Origin: Acidiflorens sp963841945
Lineage (GTDB): Bacteria > Acidobacteriota > Terriglobia > Terriglobales > Acidobacteriaceae
Direction of reading: 5' to 3'
Assembly (NCBI GenBank): GCA_963841945.1
Contig: CAWJFC010000007.1
Location: forward strand, 1-64,000
Length of the DNA stretch: 64,000 nucleotides
In this document: one piece after another, positions 33,676-41,626 of the stretch
Layout of the letters: each line of letters starts with the position of its first letter
How positions within the stretch are numbered: position 1 is the stretch's first letter
The notes under the pieces: generated by a model
Told to the model about the DNA's origin: nothing
Database searches by the model: none
Seen by the model: only the letters and a program-made list of their open reading frames with translations
Program-made: the position numbers and the translations under genes

Positions 33676-34754
33676 TGAATTTGGCCTCGTGGACGCGAGG
33701 CGGTCAAGGTCTCGGCGCATTCCACGGCGTTCACGGCTGAAACCCGCAGGTTGTCGATGGCTGCCCACAGCCAGACACCGTTCTTTCGATTGGTATCGGC
33801 CTGCAGGGTTACGAGAATATCTTCCTGCCCGGCGGCATTGACGTTGTTGGGCGTGTCATCGGCCGCGGCAATGACCATGTGCTCGCCCGCAAAGGCGGCG
33901 GAGAGATCCTTGATCGCGACGGGTTTATCGGTCTCCAGATAAATCGAAAAGGTGTGCCCGTGGAATACGGGGGCCTGGATGATCTGCAGCGAAGGCTCGA
34001 TCGCCGAGGGCGCAAGGCTGCGATAGTGCTTGAGAATGCGCTCCGAAATTTTGTCCAGCGAATGGTGCGACGCGCTTCCGAAACGCGCCACCATATTAAA
34101 CGCCACCTGCACGTCGAAAACTTTCTTGGGCAAATCCTGAAACGAAAGCAGGTTTATAGTTTGTTCGTGCAGCTCGTCCATGCCGCGCTGGCCGTATTCG
34201 GAGGCGGGCTCGAAGACGGTCGTGATCATGCGCTCGATCTTGCCCAATTTTTCGGCCCGCAAAGCCAGCATCGCCAGGGCAATGGCGGCGGGATGCGCGA
34301 CCACAACCGGACCCGGCTGGAGCTCCGGCAGCGTGGGACGGCCCGTCCCACGCCCGATCATTTCTCGTTCTATCCAAGGCGAGCGGATGGTCGCACCCGG
34401 CACGTCCTCAAGGGCGGCAGTGGTATCGATGATGGTGTTGCCGAAATCGCGAGCGGTCTCCCATTTGGCGCGGGTGGCGCGGGGATCGGCGGCAAAGAAG
34501 GTGAAATCGACGTGCTCAAACTGCTCGGGACGAATGCTCTGGATGAAAGTCATCTCGTCGCCTACGGCTTCGAGGCGGCCGAGCGATTCGTCGTCATCCA
34601 GCAAGCGAATATCGACGGTAGAGAAGTTGCGATCGCGCAGGACCTCCGCGATTTCCTTACCCATAAGTGAGGCGGCGCCGACGATGGCGACGCGATAGAG
34701 ATTGACGCCGCGCAGGTCAGCGGGCGAAGCAGCGGTTTTGGAGACTAGGGTCAT
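33672..34754 (-). CDS. Aspartate-semialdehyde dehydrogenase-like protein lacking the active-site cysteine
   Basis: This is a 360-residue protein with the Asd fold: NAD(P)-binding start YRVAIVGAASLMGKEIAEVL, dimerisation domain with TTVFEPASEYGQRGMDEL (counterpart of the usual TxQAxSGAG segment), and FHGHTFSIYLE with the conserved His. The catalytic loop NPNCST is replaced by AHPAAIAL: the nucleophilic Cys is Ala and the Asn is also changed. Normal dehydrogenase chemistry is therefore unlikely, and a structural or regulatory role, or a different reaction, must be considered. It overlaps pssA by four bases upstream and lptE by four bases downstream, so it is part of a phospholipid/envelope operon and not an amino-acid operon. 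Confidence 0.85.
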   Translation of the reverse strand: MTLVSKTAASPADLRGVNLYRVAIVGAASLMGKEIAEVLRDRNFSTVDIRLLDDDESLGRLEAVGDEMTFIQSIRPEQFEHVDFTFFAADPRATRAKWETARDFGNTIIDTTAALEDVPGATIRSPWIEREMIGRGTGRPTLPELQPGPVVVAHPAAIALAMLALRAEKLGKIERMITTVFEPASEYGQRGMDELHEQTINLLSFQDLPKKVFDVQVAFNMVARFGSASHHSLDKISERILKHYRSLAPSAIEPSLQIIQAPVFHGHTFSIYLETDKPVAIKDLSAAFAGEHMVIAAADDTPNNVNAAGQEDILVTLQADTNRKNGVWLWAAIDNLRVSAVNAVECAETLTASRPRGQIQ

Positions 34755-35623
34755 GGAGTAACAGATGCCTCATGAGAGGGCGGAGGTGCATGCGGAGGCT
34801 TGCGGCGGAAGATCCACTGCAAACGCCAGAGAATGCCCGATGCCATGTAGAAGATCGCAATCAAAAACAGGACCGGACCCGAGAAAAACCAGATCGAAGC
34901 TCCCACGACGGCCAGAATCACGATGAGGCGAAAAGGCCGCCGCGAGCGGAAATCAATGTCTTTGAAACTATAGAAGCGCCACGTGCTCACCATCAGGTAA
35001 CCGACGACGATCACCATCAGCAGCCAACTCACCGACGTGCGCCAGGAAACCAGCGGGTCGCCGCTGAGAAAGTGCACTACCGCGGCAATCACGCCCGCGC
35101 CCGCCGGAATCGGCATGCCCACAAAATACTTTTTGCCGGGGCGGCCGGGATTGGAAGGCTGCGGATTACTGGTGATGTTAAACCTTGCTAAACGACTGGC
35201 ACCCGCCACCAGGAACGCAAAACACGCAATGGTTCCCAGCTGAATAACTTTGATGCGAAGTTCCCCGGACATCGTGACCGGCAGGAGGTGAAAGCCCCAC
35301 ATCCAGGCGAGCAGCGCGGGCGCGACCCCGAAGGTAATCACATCCGCCAACGAGTCGAGTTCCCTTCCGAAATCGCTTTCCGTATGGGTCAGGCGCGCGA
35401 TGCGGCCGTCGAGTCCGTCGAAGAAGACGGCAAAGCCAATTGCCATGGACGCATAGTCGAGGTGCCGCGGTTCCGCTGCGCTCCCCCGGACAGTTTCGAT
35501 AATGGCGTAGAATCCCGCCGCGATATTGGCGGTGGTGAAAAGCGACGGCAGAATGTACATGCCTTTACGCATGCGCCCGCGGGGACGGTCGGAATCGCGA
35601 CGGCGGGGAATCAGCCCTTCCAT
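34751..35623 (-). CDS. pssA: CDP-diacylglycerol-serine O-phosphatidyltransferase
   Basis: This is a 290-residue integral membrane enzyme making phosphatidylserine from CDP-diacylglycerol and L-serine. The CDP-alcohol phosphotransferase signature is complete in DGLDGRIARLT plus the GRELDSLADVITFG stretch (three conserved Asp). Start MRKGMYILPSLFTTANIAAG is typical of the bacterial subclass II enzyme; the annotated start adds a basic 17-residue lead. Several hydrophobic helices follow (FRLIVILAVVGASIWFF). It overlaps psd by 13 bases upstream; the two enzymes act in sequence to make phosphatidylethanolamine. Confidence 0.95.
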   Translation of the reverse strand: MEGLIPRRRDSDRPRGRMRKGMYILPSLFTTANIAAGFYAIIETVRGSAAEPRHLDYASMAIGFAVFFDGLDGRIARLTHTESDFGRELDSLADVITFGVAPALLAWMWGFHLLPVTMSGELRIKVIQLGTIACFAFLVAGASRLARFNITSNPQPSNPGRPGKKYFVGMPIPAGAGVIAAVVHFLSGDPLVSWRTSVSWLLMVIVVGYLMVSTWRFYSFKDIDFRSRRPFRLIVILAVVGASIWFFSGPVLFLIAIFYMASGILWRLQWIFRRKPPHAPPPSHEASVTP

Positions 35624-36312
35624 GAGGAAACCTCGCGTTCGTTGTTCATAGCGCTCGGCTTGGCGGCAGGATCTCTAAGCGCAGCGGGGACTGGGAGTAG
35701 AGCGAGAACGGTCGCTCCCCCCTTGACGTGGTCGCCGGGCTTCACTTGGACGGCGGCGTCCGAGTCAAAAACGACATCGACGCGCGAGCCGAATTTGATG
35801 AGGCCGACGCGCTGGCCGCGGGCGACCGCGTCCCCCACCTCAAGGTTGAACACAATTCGGCGCGCGATGAGGCCGGCAATCTGCTTAAAGACTACGGTGC
35901 GGCCCTCGCCTTCAACAGTGACGATGTTCTGCTCGTTTTGCTGAGCCGAGTTGACGGCCATGGCATTCAGAAACTTGCCGCGCTGGTAGCGCACGTCGCG
36001 GATGACTCCCGCGATGGGCGAGCGATTGACGTGGACATTGAAGACATTCAGGAAGATGCTGATGCGCGTTTGCTTCGCTGTGCCAAAGTTTGCGTCCTGG
36101 GAAATGAAAGAGACGTCAGTGACTTTGCCGTCGCCGGGTGAAACGATGGCCCCGGGAGCGCTGGGAATCGTGCGCTCGGGATCGCGGAAGAACCAGAGGC
36201 AAAAAGCTCCGAGCAGCAGCACCGGGATGGCATAGGGCCACCACGCGAGCCAGATCAGCAGGCCCGCCGCAATCGCGCTGCCGATGCCGTAGTAGTAGCC
36301 GTCACGAACCAT
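35611..36312 (-). CDS. psd: Phosphatidylserine decarboxylase proenzyme
   Basis: This is a 233-residue short-form (PSD-A-like) enzyme converting phosphatidylserine to phosphatidylethanolamine at the membrane. N-terminal hydrophobic helices (AIAAGLLIWLAWWPYAIPVL) are followed by FFRDPERTIPSAPGAIVSPG, ISIFLNVFNVHVNRSP with the conserved His, and GLIKFGSRVDVV, in which self-cleavage at Gly-Ser creates the pyruvoyl group. It is the first gene of a six-gene minus-strand operon (psd, pssA, ASADH-like, lptE, holA, zinc ribbon). A TATAAT box lies 17 bases upstream. Confidence 0.95.
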   Translation of the reverse strand: MVRDGYYYGIGSAIAAGLLIWLAWWPYAIPVLLLGAFCLWFFRDPERTIPSAPGAIVSPGDGKVTDVSFISQDANFGTAKQTRISIFLNVFNVHVNRSPIAGVIRDVRYQRGKFLNAMAVNSAQQNEQNIVTVEGEGRTVVFKQIAGLIARRIVFNLEVGDAVARGQRVGLIKFGSRVDVVFDSDAAVQVKPGDHVKGGATVLALLPVPAALRDPAAKPSAMNNEREVSSWKG

Positions 36313-36328
36313 GGATTAGCTCGTGATC

Positions 36329-36334
36329 ATTATA
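36329..36334 (-). promoter_or_regulatory. Putative -10 box of the psd operon
   Basis: On the minus strand TATAAT lies 17 bases before the psd ATG, inside a TGATCA-containing segment. No convincing TTGACA box is found 16-18 bases further upstream, so an extended or activator-dependent promoter is possible. Confidence 0.4.
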
Positions 36335-36438
36335 TGGTGTCGATGGGTCGGGGTTGTTGGCTGTCGTTGATAGCCGGCCGCTCGTCGATCGCCCTTCATT
36401 GTTGGTTTTTCGTAGCTGGCTCTTCGTCTCTTTCCACA

Positions 36439-36942
36439 TTACTTGGCGCCCGTCAATGTGGCTGAGTAGCGGTCGATCCAGTGGCGTTGCTCGGATGTTT
36501 CTGGAATTTCGACACCCCTGGCCGCGGTTAAACTGTCAACCGCAGCACCGGAGCTGAGACCTCTGGTGACCAGCAGGCAGGCCGCGACCAGGCCACTGCG
36601 GCCAACTCCCTGCCGACAATGAATGATGACATTTTTTCCTGAAGAAAGGTCTGTGTCGAGTTTTTCGACCGTAGCCCTGACCTCGGAATCGGCCTTTGGA
36701 ACGTCGCGATCAGGGATAGGGAGGGAAAGGAACCTCATCCCTTTTTCTCTCACCTCGCGCGCCTCGTTCCTAAGGTCGAGTTCCCGTTCCTCCTCGGACG
36801 TGAGCAGCGAAAGAACCGTGTCGATTCCGGCCCTCCGCCAGTTCGCTACATCGTCGCCGAGCCAATCGCCACCGCGCGGACGGGCTGAAAGGGCTAGTTT
36901 TCCAGCCCAGGGTCCATCCGACCAATAAAGTCTCGTCGACAT
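36439..36942 (-). CDS. Dual-specificity/tyrosine phosphatase family protein
   Basis: This is a 167-residue cysteine-dependent phosphatase with the P-loop IIHCRQGVGRSG (HCx5R) and the general-acid loop IPDRDVPKADSE. LYWSDGPWAGKLALSARPRG near the start resembles cyclin-dependent-kinase-inhibitor-3-like bacterial phosphatases. Substrate may be phosphotyrosine, phosphoserine or a small phosphate ester. ATG 36942 is chosen; TTG 36948 directly abuts the stop of the upstream gene. The gene begins a few bases after a ParB-like gene, so the two are translationally linked. Confidence 0.9.
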   Translation of the reverse strand: MSTRLYWSDGPWAGKLALSARPRGGDWLGDDVANWRRAGIDTVLSLLTSEEERELDLRNEAREVREKGMRFLSLPIPDRDVPKADSEVRATVEKLDTDLSSGKNVIIHCRQGVGRSGLVAACLLVTRGLSSGAAVDSLTAARGVEIPETSEQRHWIDRYSATLTGAK

Positions 36943-36948
36943 GCTCAA

Positions 36949-37233
36949 CTATCCCTTTTCGATGACATCTCTGGGCAGCTCGTCCACATTTATGCCGCGT
37001 TGGCGGAGAAGGTACAACCGATGATGTCCGTCGAGTATAGTGCCATCGCGTCGCGTCTTGAGACAGTCTTTTTGCCCAGGCCTCAGCGAATCGATCAGTT
37101 CCCCTGTCGACTTGCGATCCATCTCGGCCAGCTTCAGGCGGATCAACGCGGAATCCGCATGAAGAGACTTCAACGGCGGGTTTTTATTGGCGTCCGGCAG
37201 AACGGTTCCGCAGAAGCGGTGACAGCGCTTCAT
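36949..37233 (-). CDS. Small ParB/sulfiredoxin-fold protein
   Basis: This is a 94-residue protein whose C-terminal half carries the ParB-like nuclease-fold core TRRDGTILDGHHRLYLLRQR (DGHHR is the nucleotide-binding box), preceded by SLHADSALIRLKL and a helix MDRKSTGELIDSLRPGQ. It has no DNA-binding helix-turn-helix. Members of this fold act in plasmid partitioning, as nucleases, or as small-molecule kinases such as free-serine kinases, so several roles are open. It is immediately upstream of a dual-specificity phosphatase, a pairing that hints at a common substrate. The start is ATG 37233; GTG 37236 is the alternative. Confidence 0.78.
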   Translation of the reverse strand: MKRCHRFCGTVLPDANKNPPLKSLHADSALIRLKLAEMDRKSTGELIDSLRPGQKDCLKTRRDGTILDGHHRLYLLRQRGINVDELPRDVIEKG

Positions 37234-37263
37234 CACCGGCTCTTAATTTTATATAACCGCAAT

Positions 37264-37288
37264 AAAAAAAGGCGCTTACCTGCGCCTT
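37264..37288 (-). terminator. Rho-independent terminator of the DUF465 gene
   Basis: On the minus strand: AAGGCGC-AGGTAA-GCGCCTT followed by a seven-T tract. It is 68 bases past the DUF465 stop and separates that gene from the ParB-like/phosphatase pair. Confidence 0.9.
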
Positions 37289-37355
37289 GATTGCACACAT
37301 AGTACCGCTCTGGCGTGCTTGGATTGAGGATCGACGACGATCCCCGAAAAGAAGA

Positions 37356-37574
37356 TTATGCCGTGGCGCGCTGCGCTTCCCGCTCCATGTTCAACATTTG
37401 ATCTTTGAGGCGCAGCTTCAGTTTCTTCAGCCGCACTTCTTCTAATTTTTCGTCGTCGGTGAGGTAGCGCTTCTGAGTGAGGGATTCCAGTCTTTGGGAG
37501 TATTGCGAGTGCTCCTGAACCAGTCGCTGGAACTCTTCATGACCGGTCAGGAGAGAGTCTCTCGGAGTGAGCAT
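37356..37574 (-). CDS. DUF465 (YdcH-like) protein
   Basis: This is a 72-residue, almost wholly helical cytosolic protein of the YdcH/DUF465 family: HEEFQRLVQEHSQYSQRLES, LTDDEKLEEVRLKKLKLRLK and a closing MLNMEREA. The family forms coiled-coil hairpins and has no assigned biochemical role. AGGAGG precedes the ATG by ten bases. A strong terminator follows, so it is probably monocistronic. Confidence 0.9.
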   Translation of the reverse strand: MLTPRDSLLTGHEEFQRLVQEHSQYSQRLESLTQKRYLTDDEKLEEVRLKKLKLRLKDQMLNMEREAQRATA

Positions 37575-37832
37575 CCTTGACGGACCTCCTGATTTATTAC
37601 TATGCGGTTAAAAAGTAGCACAGGTCGAGGTGGGGATTCAATCGGGAATTGGGGGCATGTCTTGCCGCGCTTGGGACGGCACAAACTGCACCATAAGCAG
37701 TGCAACTTGCGGAAAAGAGTACGGTTAAGAGGCTCGCAGGAAGTGACTGATTCGATGGGAACTTGGCTGGGCCAAGGGCCGCCGAGAGCCACGTTTGAGA
37801 GCTTGACTCGACTCCGCCGCCGACGTGAAAGT

Positions 37833-38366
37833 TCAGGCCTTAATATCCCGGACAACGAGTTCGCGCTGGAGCGTATAGAGAACCGCGCTCTCCTCAGGAT
37901 CGCGATAGTAGGCTGTCCGGCGTCCGGTTTCCCGGAATCCATAGCGCTCATAGAGCGCACGGGCGGCGGCGTTTGATACGCGCACTTCCAGAAGCAAAGC
38001 GGTGCCCCCCGCCGTCTGCCATCTCTCGATCAGTGACCGCATGAGTTCCGCGCCAATGCCCTGTCGGCGAAAAGCCGCAGGTACAATAACATTCTCGATC
38101 TCCCACTCCCCGGCAACAATGCGCGCGCACAGGAATCCGCAAAGCTCAGATTGTTCTCCAGCCTCGCAGCATTCGGCTACAAGGAAACATGCGTCATCCG
38201 GCTGACTCTCGATGCGGCTCCGGTAGTGATCCGCGCTCCAATGCGCCGCGGAGGACGCGGATTGCTCGATGCGCAGGATCGCAGGCAGGTCATTGAGATC
38301 GGCCCTGCGGATGGATACCGGCCGGCTGCGTGCTGGTTGCGAATTGGGTTTCAAAACTTGCGACAT
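37833..38366 (-). CDS. rimI: Ribosomal protein S18-alanine N-acetyltransferase
   Basis: This is a 177-residue GNAT acetyltransferase. The acetyl-CoA site VPAAFRRQGIGAELMRSLIE and the C-terminal NAAARALYERYGFRETGRR with YY-DPEESAVLY are typical of RimI, which acetylates the N-terminus of S18. ATG 38366 is taken as start because the frame upstream overlaps tsaB. It begins seven bases after the tsaB stop; tsaB-rimI pairing is widespread, which favours RimI over other GNAT families. Confidence 0.88.
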   Translation of the reverse strand: MSQVLKPNSQPARSRPVSIRRADLNDLPAILRIEQSASSAAHWSADHYRSRIESQPDDACFLVAECCEAGEQSELCGFLCARIVAGEWEIENVIVPAAFRRQGIGAELMRSLIERWQTAGGTALLLEVRVSNAAARALYERYGFRETGRRTAYYRDPEESAVLYTLQRELVVRDIKA

Positions 38367-38373
38367 GCAAGAC

Positions 38374-39060
38374 CTAGCGCCGGGGCGACGAAAAGATCTC
38401 GGCGTCGGAGCGGCGAATGTAATTCGCTTCAAGGTCCTCCGGGCGGATCGTTTGTCTCCGCTGAATGTGTTGCCACCCAAGGCGGGCAATGGCTTCACTG
38501 TTGGGAGATGAAACAAGTTCGGCTGAGACCCCTGCGGCGTGTAGAAAATCGGCGAGCGCGACATCCGGCGTTACAACGCGCTTCGCACTTGACTTCGCCT
38601 CCGCGACGAATTCGTCTCGTGCGACCAAACATTCACTGTGCCTTTGCGCAAAATCAGCGATTTCGTAATCGCCAACATAGACCTCACCGCGCCCCGCGTC
38701 GAGGGCGGCCAGGATTCGTCCCGGCTCTCCGCTTGCGCACGCAACCGCTTCCAGCAAGGAGACGGCGCCAATGGGCTTGCCCAGAACCTCAGCCAATGCC
38801 TTAATGGCAGCGAGCCCGACGCGCAGTCCAGTGAACGATCCTGGGCCGGAGACAACAGCGAAGGCGGCGAGATCGGACTTTCTGTATCCATGCTTGCCGA
38901 GCAGCTCGGCAATCTGCGGCACCAGCTGCGCCGAAAAGGTGCCCCCCGCCAGCGGAACGGCCTCGACCAGCTCGACCTCAGGCTTCCCTTCTTCTGCCAA
39001 AGCCAATGCCAGGCTGCCATTTCTACCCGAAGTGTCGATTGCCAGTAGGAGTTGGGGCAT
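38374..39060 (-). CDS. tsaB: tRNA threonylcarbamoyladenosine biosynthesis protein TsaB
   Basis: This is a 228-residue ASKHA-fold protein that partners TsaD and TsaE in making t6A37 on ANN-decoding tRNAs. Diagnostic: LLLAIDTSGRNGSLAL at the N-terminus, VVSGPGSFTGLRVGLAA, and DAGRGEVYVGDYE. The first gene of a pair with rimI. Length and motifs are normal. Confidence 0.94.
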   Translation of the reverse strand: MPQLLLAIDTSGRNGSLALALAEEGKPEVELVEAVPLAGGTFSAQLVPQIAELLGKHGYRKSDLAAFAVVSGPGSFTGLRVGLAAIKALAEVLGKPIGAVSLLEAVACASGEPGRILAALDAGRGEVYVGDYEIADFAQRHSECLVARDEFVAEAKSSAKRVVTPDVALADFLHAAGVSAELVSSPNSEAIARLGWQHIQRRQTIRPEDLEANYIRRSDAEIFSSPRR

Positions 39061-39141
39061 CCGTAATATGTGATCTATGATTTGTAGCCTTCAAATTTGA
39101 AAACCAGCCTAGAAACACGCGCGGAGATTGTCGAGAGATTG

Positions 39142-39176
39142 CCAATCACAAATTACAAATCGCCAATTACAAATGC
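39142..39176. repeat. Heptamer repeat containing the mce stop codon
   Basis: Five 7-bp units (CCAATCA, CAAATTA, CAAATCG, CCAATTA, CAAATGC) overlap the 3' end of the methylmalonyl-CoA epimerase gene, whose TAA stop (39167-39169 on the minus strand) lies within them. Confidence 0.75.
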
Positions 39177-39568
39177 GCCTCAACCAACTCCAGCAGCACG
39201 CCCCCAGCGCTCTGCGGATGAATGAAGATGTAGCGATGGCCGCCGGCACCAATCTTGATTTCGTTGGAGACGAGACGAACACCATCCTGCTTCAGTTTGG
39301 CGACCCCGGCTTCGAGATCGGGAACACGCATGCACACGTGGTGCAGGCCTTCGCCGCGCTTGGCGATGAACTTAGCGATGGTGGAATCTTCGGACGTCGC
39401 TTCCAGAAGTTCGAGACGCGTGTCGCCGACCGGAACCATCACGACGCGCACCTTTTCCTGCACCACCGTCTCTTCCGGTAAGACCGCGAGCCCGAGCTTT
39501 TCGTAGATTTCTTTCGCGGCGCTCAAAGACTTCACCGCAATGCCGAGATGATCGATGCTGAACTCCAT
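39167..39568 (-). CDS. mce: Methylmalonyl-CoA epimerase
   Basis: This is a 133-residue vicinal-oxygen-chelate enzyme interconverting (2S)- and (2R)-methylmalonyl-CoA. Metal ligands are visible in SIDHLGIAV (His), VGDTRLELLE (Glu region), GLHHVCMRV (His) and GGVLLELVE (Glu). The ATG at 39568 has GGAGAA upstream, and the family starts there; the longer frame to 39607 is not supported. The next gene downstream is meaB, so both serve propionyl-CoA/methylmalonyl-CoA conversion, although the mutase genes are outside the window. Confidence 0.93.
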   Translation of the reverse strand: MEFSIDHLGIAVKSLSAAKEIYEKLGLAVLPEETVVQEKVRVVMVPVGDTRLELLEATSEDSTIAKFIAKRGEGLHHVCMRVPDLEAGVAKLKQDGVRLVSNEIKIGAGGHRYIFIHPQSAGGVLLELVEAHL

Positions 39569-39637
39569 ATCTGCTTCTCCGTAATCATTCTGTCTCTCCG
39601 TTAGCATTCCGCGCGTGAAACGGGACCTGCCTCGTTT

Positions 39638-40615
39638 CTATGCCTCGTTCACAATCTCTTCTACCAGCGAATATGGATCACGCTTGTGCTCGGCAACTTC
39701 GGCGGCGTAGCGGCTGAGCTTGGCATCATCAATCCGCGCGCGCGCCTTTTCGAGCATCGCATCGCGCAGCATTTCCACCAGACGTTCACGCCAGTTCTCG
39801 ACATTTCTTTGCAGCAGCAGGTTCGCTTTCTTCAAATAAACCTCATAGCTCGAAATCGCGTCGGCCAGTTCCTTCGTCCCTGTACCATCGCTCGCCACCG
39901 TTTTAACGATCGGCGGCGTCCAGCCATCTTTGCGGATGTCGAGCGACTGCATGGCACGAATTTCGCGCTCGACCCGCTCCGCGCCGTCGCGATCGCTTTT
40001 GTTGATCACGAAAATGTCGGCGATCTCCATGATGCCTGCTTTGATGGTCTGCACATCGTCCCCCATGCCCGGAACGAGAATGACCACCGTGATATCGGCC
40101 AGGCGAACGATGTCAACTTCATCCTGCCCCACGCCGACCGTCTCAATCAAAATGCGGTCGCGGCCCGAGGCGTCGAGAACGGTCGTGACGTCAGCAGTGG
40201 TGCGTGCCAGTCCGCCCAGCGAGCCGCGTGTGGCCATGCTGCGAATAAAAATGCCGGGGTCGGCATAGTGGTTCTGCATGCGAATGCGGTCGCCCAAAAT
40301 TGCGCCGCCGGTATAAGGGCTGGTCGGATCGACGGCGATGATGCCGACCGTCTGATTCTCCTTGCGATAGTATTTGGCAAGCTGGTCGACCAGCGTGCTC
40401 TTCCCCGCTCCGGGCGCGCCCGTCAGGCCAATCACGCGCGCATGGCCGGTATGCGGAAAGAGTTCCTTGAGTAAGTCAGAGAAGCCGGGCTGCCGATTTT
40501 CGACCGTCGAGATAGCGCGCGCCAGCGTGCGGGGATCGCCCGAGCGCAGCAGGTCGACGAGAGTTGTCGCGGTGAGCGTCAAACAGAATAGTGTAACAAC
40601 ATAGCCAGACAACAT
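39638..40615 (-). CDS. meaB: Methylmalonyl-CoA mutase-associated GTPase MeaB (ArgK/LAO family)
   Basis: This G3E P-loop GTPase protects and reloads B12-dependent methylmalonyl-CoA mutase. Motifs: GLTGAPGAGKSTLVDQL (Walker A), IAVDPTSPYTGGAILGDRIR, ETVGVGQDEVDI (switch II), and INKSDRDGAERV (NKxD). A C-terminal helical dimerisation arm ends in DPYSLVEEIV. The start is uncertain: ATG 40615 (shown) or TTG 40582, which is closer to the usual beginning LVDLLRSGDPRTLARAI. It lies between the VOC-protein gene and mce on the same strand. Confidence 0.93.
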   Translation of the reverse strand: MLSGYVVTLFCLTLTATTLVDLLRSGDPRTLARAISTVENRQPGFSDLLKELFPHTGHARVIGLTGAPGAGKSTLVDQLAKYYRKENQTVGIIAVDPTSPYTGGAILGDRIRMQNHYADPGIFIRSMATRGSLGGLARTTADVTTVLDASGRDRILIETVGVGQDEVDIVRLADITVVILVPGMGDDVQTIKAGIMEIADIFVINKSDRDGAERVEREIRAMQSLDIRKDGWTPPIVKTVASDGTGTKELADAISSYEVYLKKANLLLQRNVENWRERLVEMLRDAMLEKARARIDDAKLSRYAAEVAEHKRDPYSLVEEIVNEA

Positions 40616-40661
40616 GGCCGGACAATCCGAACCGTACACCGTTCTCACGGCCGATCGCACA

Positions 40662-41039
40662 TCAGCGCCCGATGGCAGTCGGGTGCTTCGGTTCATAAAG
40701 CCCGATTTTGCCGCCTCCCGGCAGAGTGATCGAAGTCAGCAGGCCCCACCGCTCCTTCTTCACCGGTCCGCACGAAACCTTCTTGGCCTGCAACGAAGCC
40801 ATCGTCGCCTTAATGTCGTCGCACATGAAGTACAGTTCATGCCGGTCGTTCTTTTCATCGGGATGGAACGCGGCTTCGGCCGGAGGCAGCGCGAAAATCA
40901 GCCAGCCGTGGCCGGCATCGACCGAGGGAAAATTGAGAACGTCACGAAAGAACTTGCGGTCGGCTTCGGGGTCTTTGGTGTAGATGATGACGTGGGTGCC
41001 AGTGATCATGACGATTGGCTCAGGCAGGGAGCGGCTCAT
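40662..41039 (-). CDS. VOC-family (glyoxalase/bleomycin-resistance-like) protein
   Basis: This is a 125-residue single VOC module pair: VIIYTKDPEADRKFFRDVLN, GWLIFALPPAEAAFH, ELYFMCDDIKATMASLQ and LPGGGKIGLYEPKHP. Metal-ligand positions are partly kept (His in GTHVIIY, Glu in GLYEP). Family members range from glyoxalase I to dioxygenases and resistance proteins; the reaction is unknown. Alternative starts at 41057 and 41009 cannot be separated, as none has a ribosome site. It is upstream of meaB with a 46-base gap. Confidence 0.85.
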   Translation of the reverse strand: MSRSLPEPIVMITGTHVIIYTKDPEADRKFFRDVLNFPSVDAGHGWLIFALPPAEAAFHPDEKNDRHELYFMCDDIKATMASLQAKKVSCGPVKKERWGLLTSITLPGGGKIGLYEPKHPTAIGR

Positions 41040-41093
41040 TGTAAAGCAGCGGGACACAAACTGGAATCGCCCATCCCCTCGTGTAACCGGGGA

Positions 41094-41588
41094 CTAGTAT
41101 CGAACAACCCCACAAGCTGGGCAGGACCATCGGGTCCCTGCCATCAATGGCGTGGAGCAGAAGGGGCACACGACATCGGTAGCGGGGCTGACGGCCCCCA
41201 GCCTTGCGCGAAGAGAAGGTTGTTTCAACGATTGGAGAACTCGTATGAAAAAGAACGCTGCAACGAGGGTCACAGCGATGCGAGAGCACCAATCAAACAC
41301 GTCCGGCTTTGGAGTTCCAAGCCAAGCAGCGAGGGAGATAAAAGCGAAAAGGAGCGACCAGAACCATTTTGCCCAGCGGTAGTGGGTTGCATGGGGTTCA
41401 GAACCGCATTTTGCACAAGACCAATGTTTCCAGAAACCGACGGGGAGCACGGGGATCCAGAAGATGTGGCCGACATCAAACGTGCGCGTAGCAACTGAGC
41501 GTTGTGGCCGCGCGCAGGAGTAACAATAGTCGTTGCGAAAGCCAACGGGTTTGGGCCAAAAGTGATACGCGCCAGTAGGCACAAACAT
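41094..41588 (-). CDS. Membrane protein with N- and C-terminal zinc ribbons
   Basis: This 164-residue protein is not assigned to a known family. It has an N-terminal zinc ribbon (YCYSCARPQ and SCAKCGSE), a hydrophobic region of two likely transmembrane helices (FWSLLFAFISLAAWLG, IAVTLVAAFFFIRVL) and a C-terminal ribbon (VVCPFCSTPL and SCPACGVV). This layout suggests a small membrane protein with both ends on the cytoplasmic side. ATG 41588 is the only good start. It is unrelated to the metabolic genes around it. Confidence 0.72.
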   Translation of the reverse strand: MFVPTGAYHFWPKPVGFRNDYCYSCARPQRSVATRTFDVGHIFWIPVLPVGFWKHWSCAKCGSEPHATHYRWAKWFWSLLFAFISLAAWLGTPKPDVFDWCSRIAVTLVAAFFFIRVLQSLKQPSLRARLGAVSPATDVVCPFCSTPLMAGTRWSCPACGVVRY

Positions 41589-41626
41589 TGAAAGCCACCC
41601 AACGTCTGTTGCCAGACCGCGACATT

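Noticed and set aside
33127..34754. Calling the 33672-34754 gene a functional asd
   Set aside because: The active-site Cys is replaced by Ala in an otherwise clear alignment and the operon concerns lipids and envelope.
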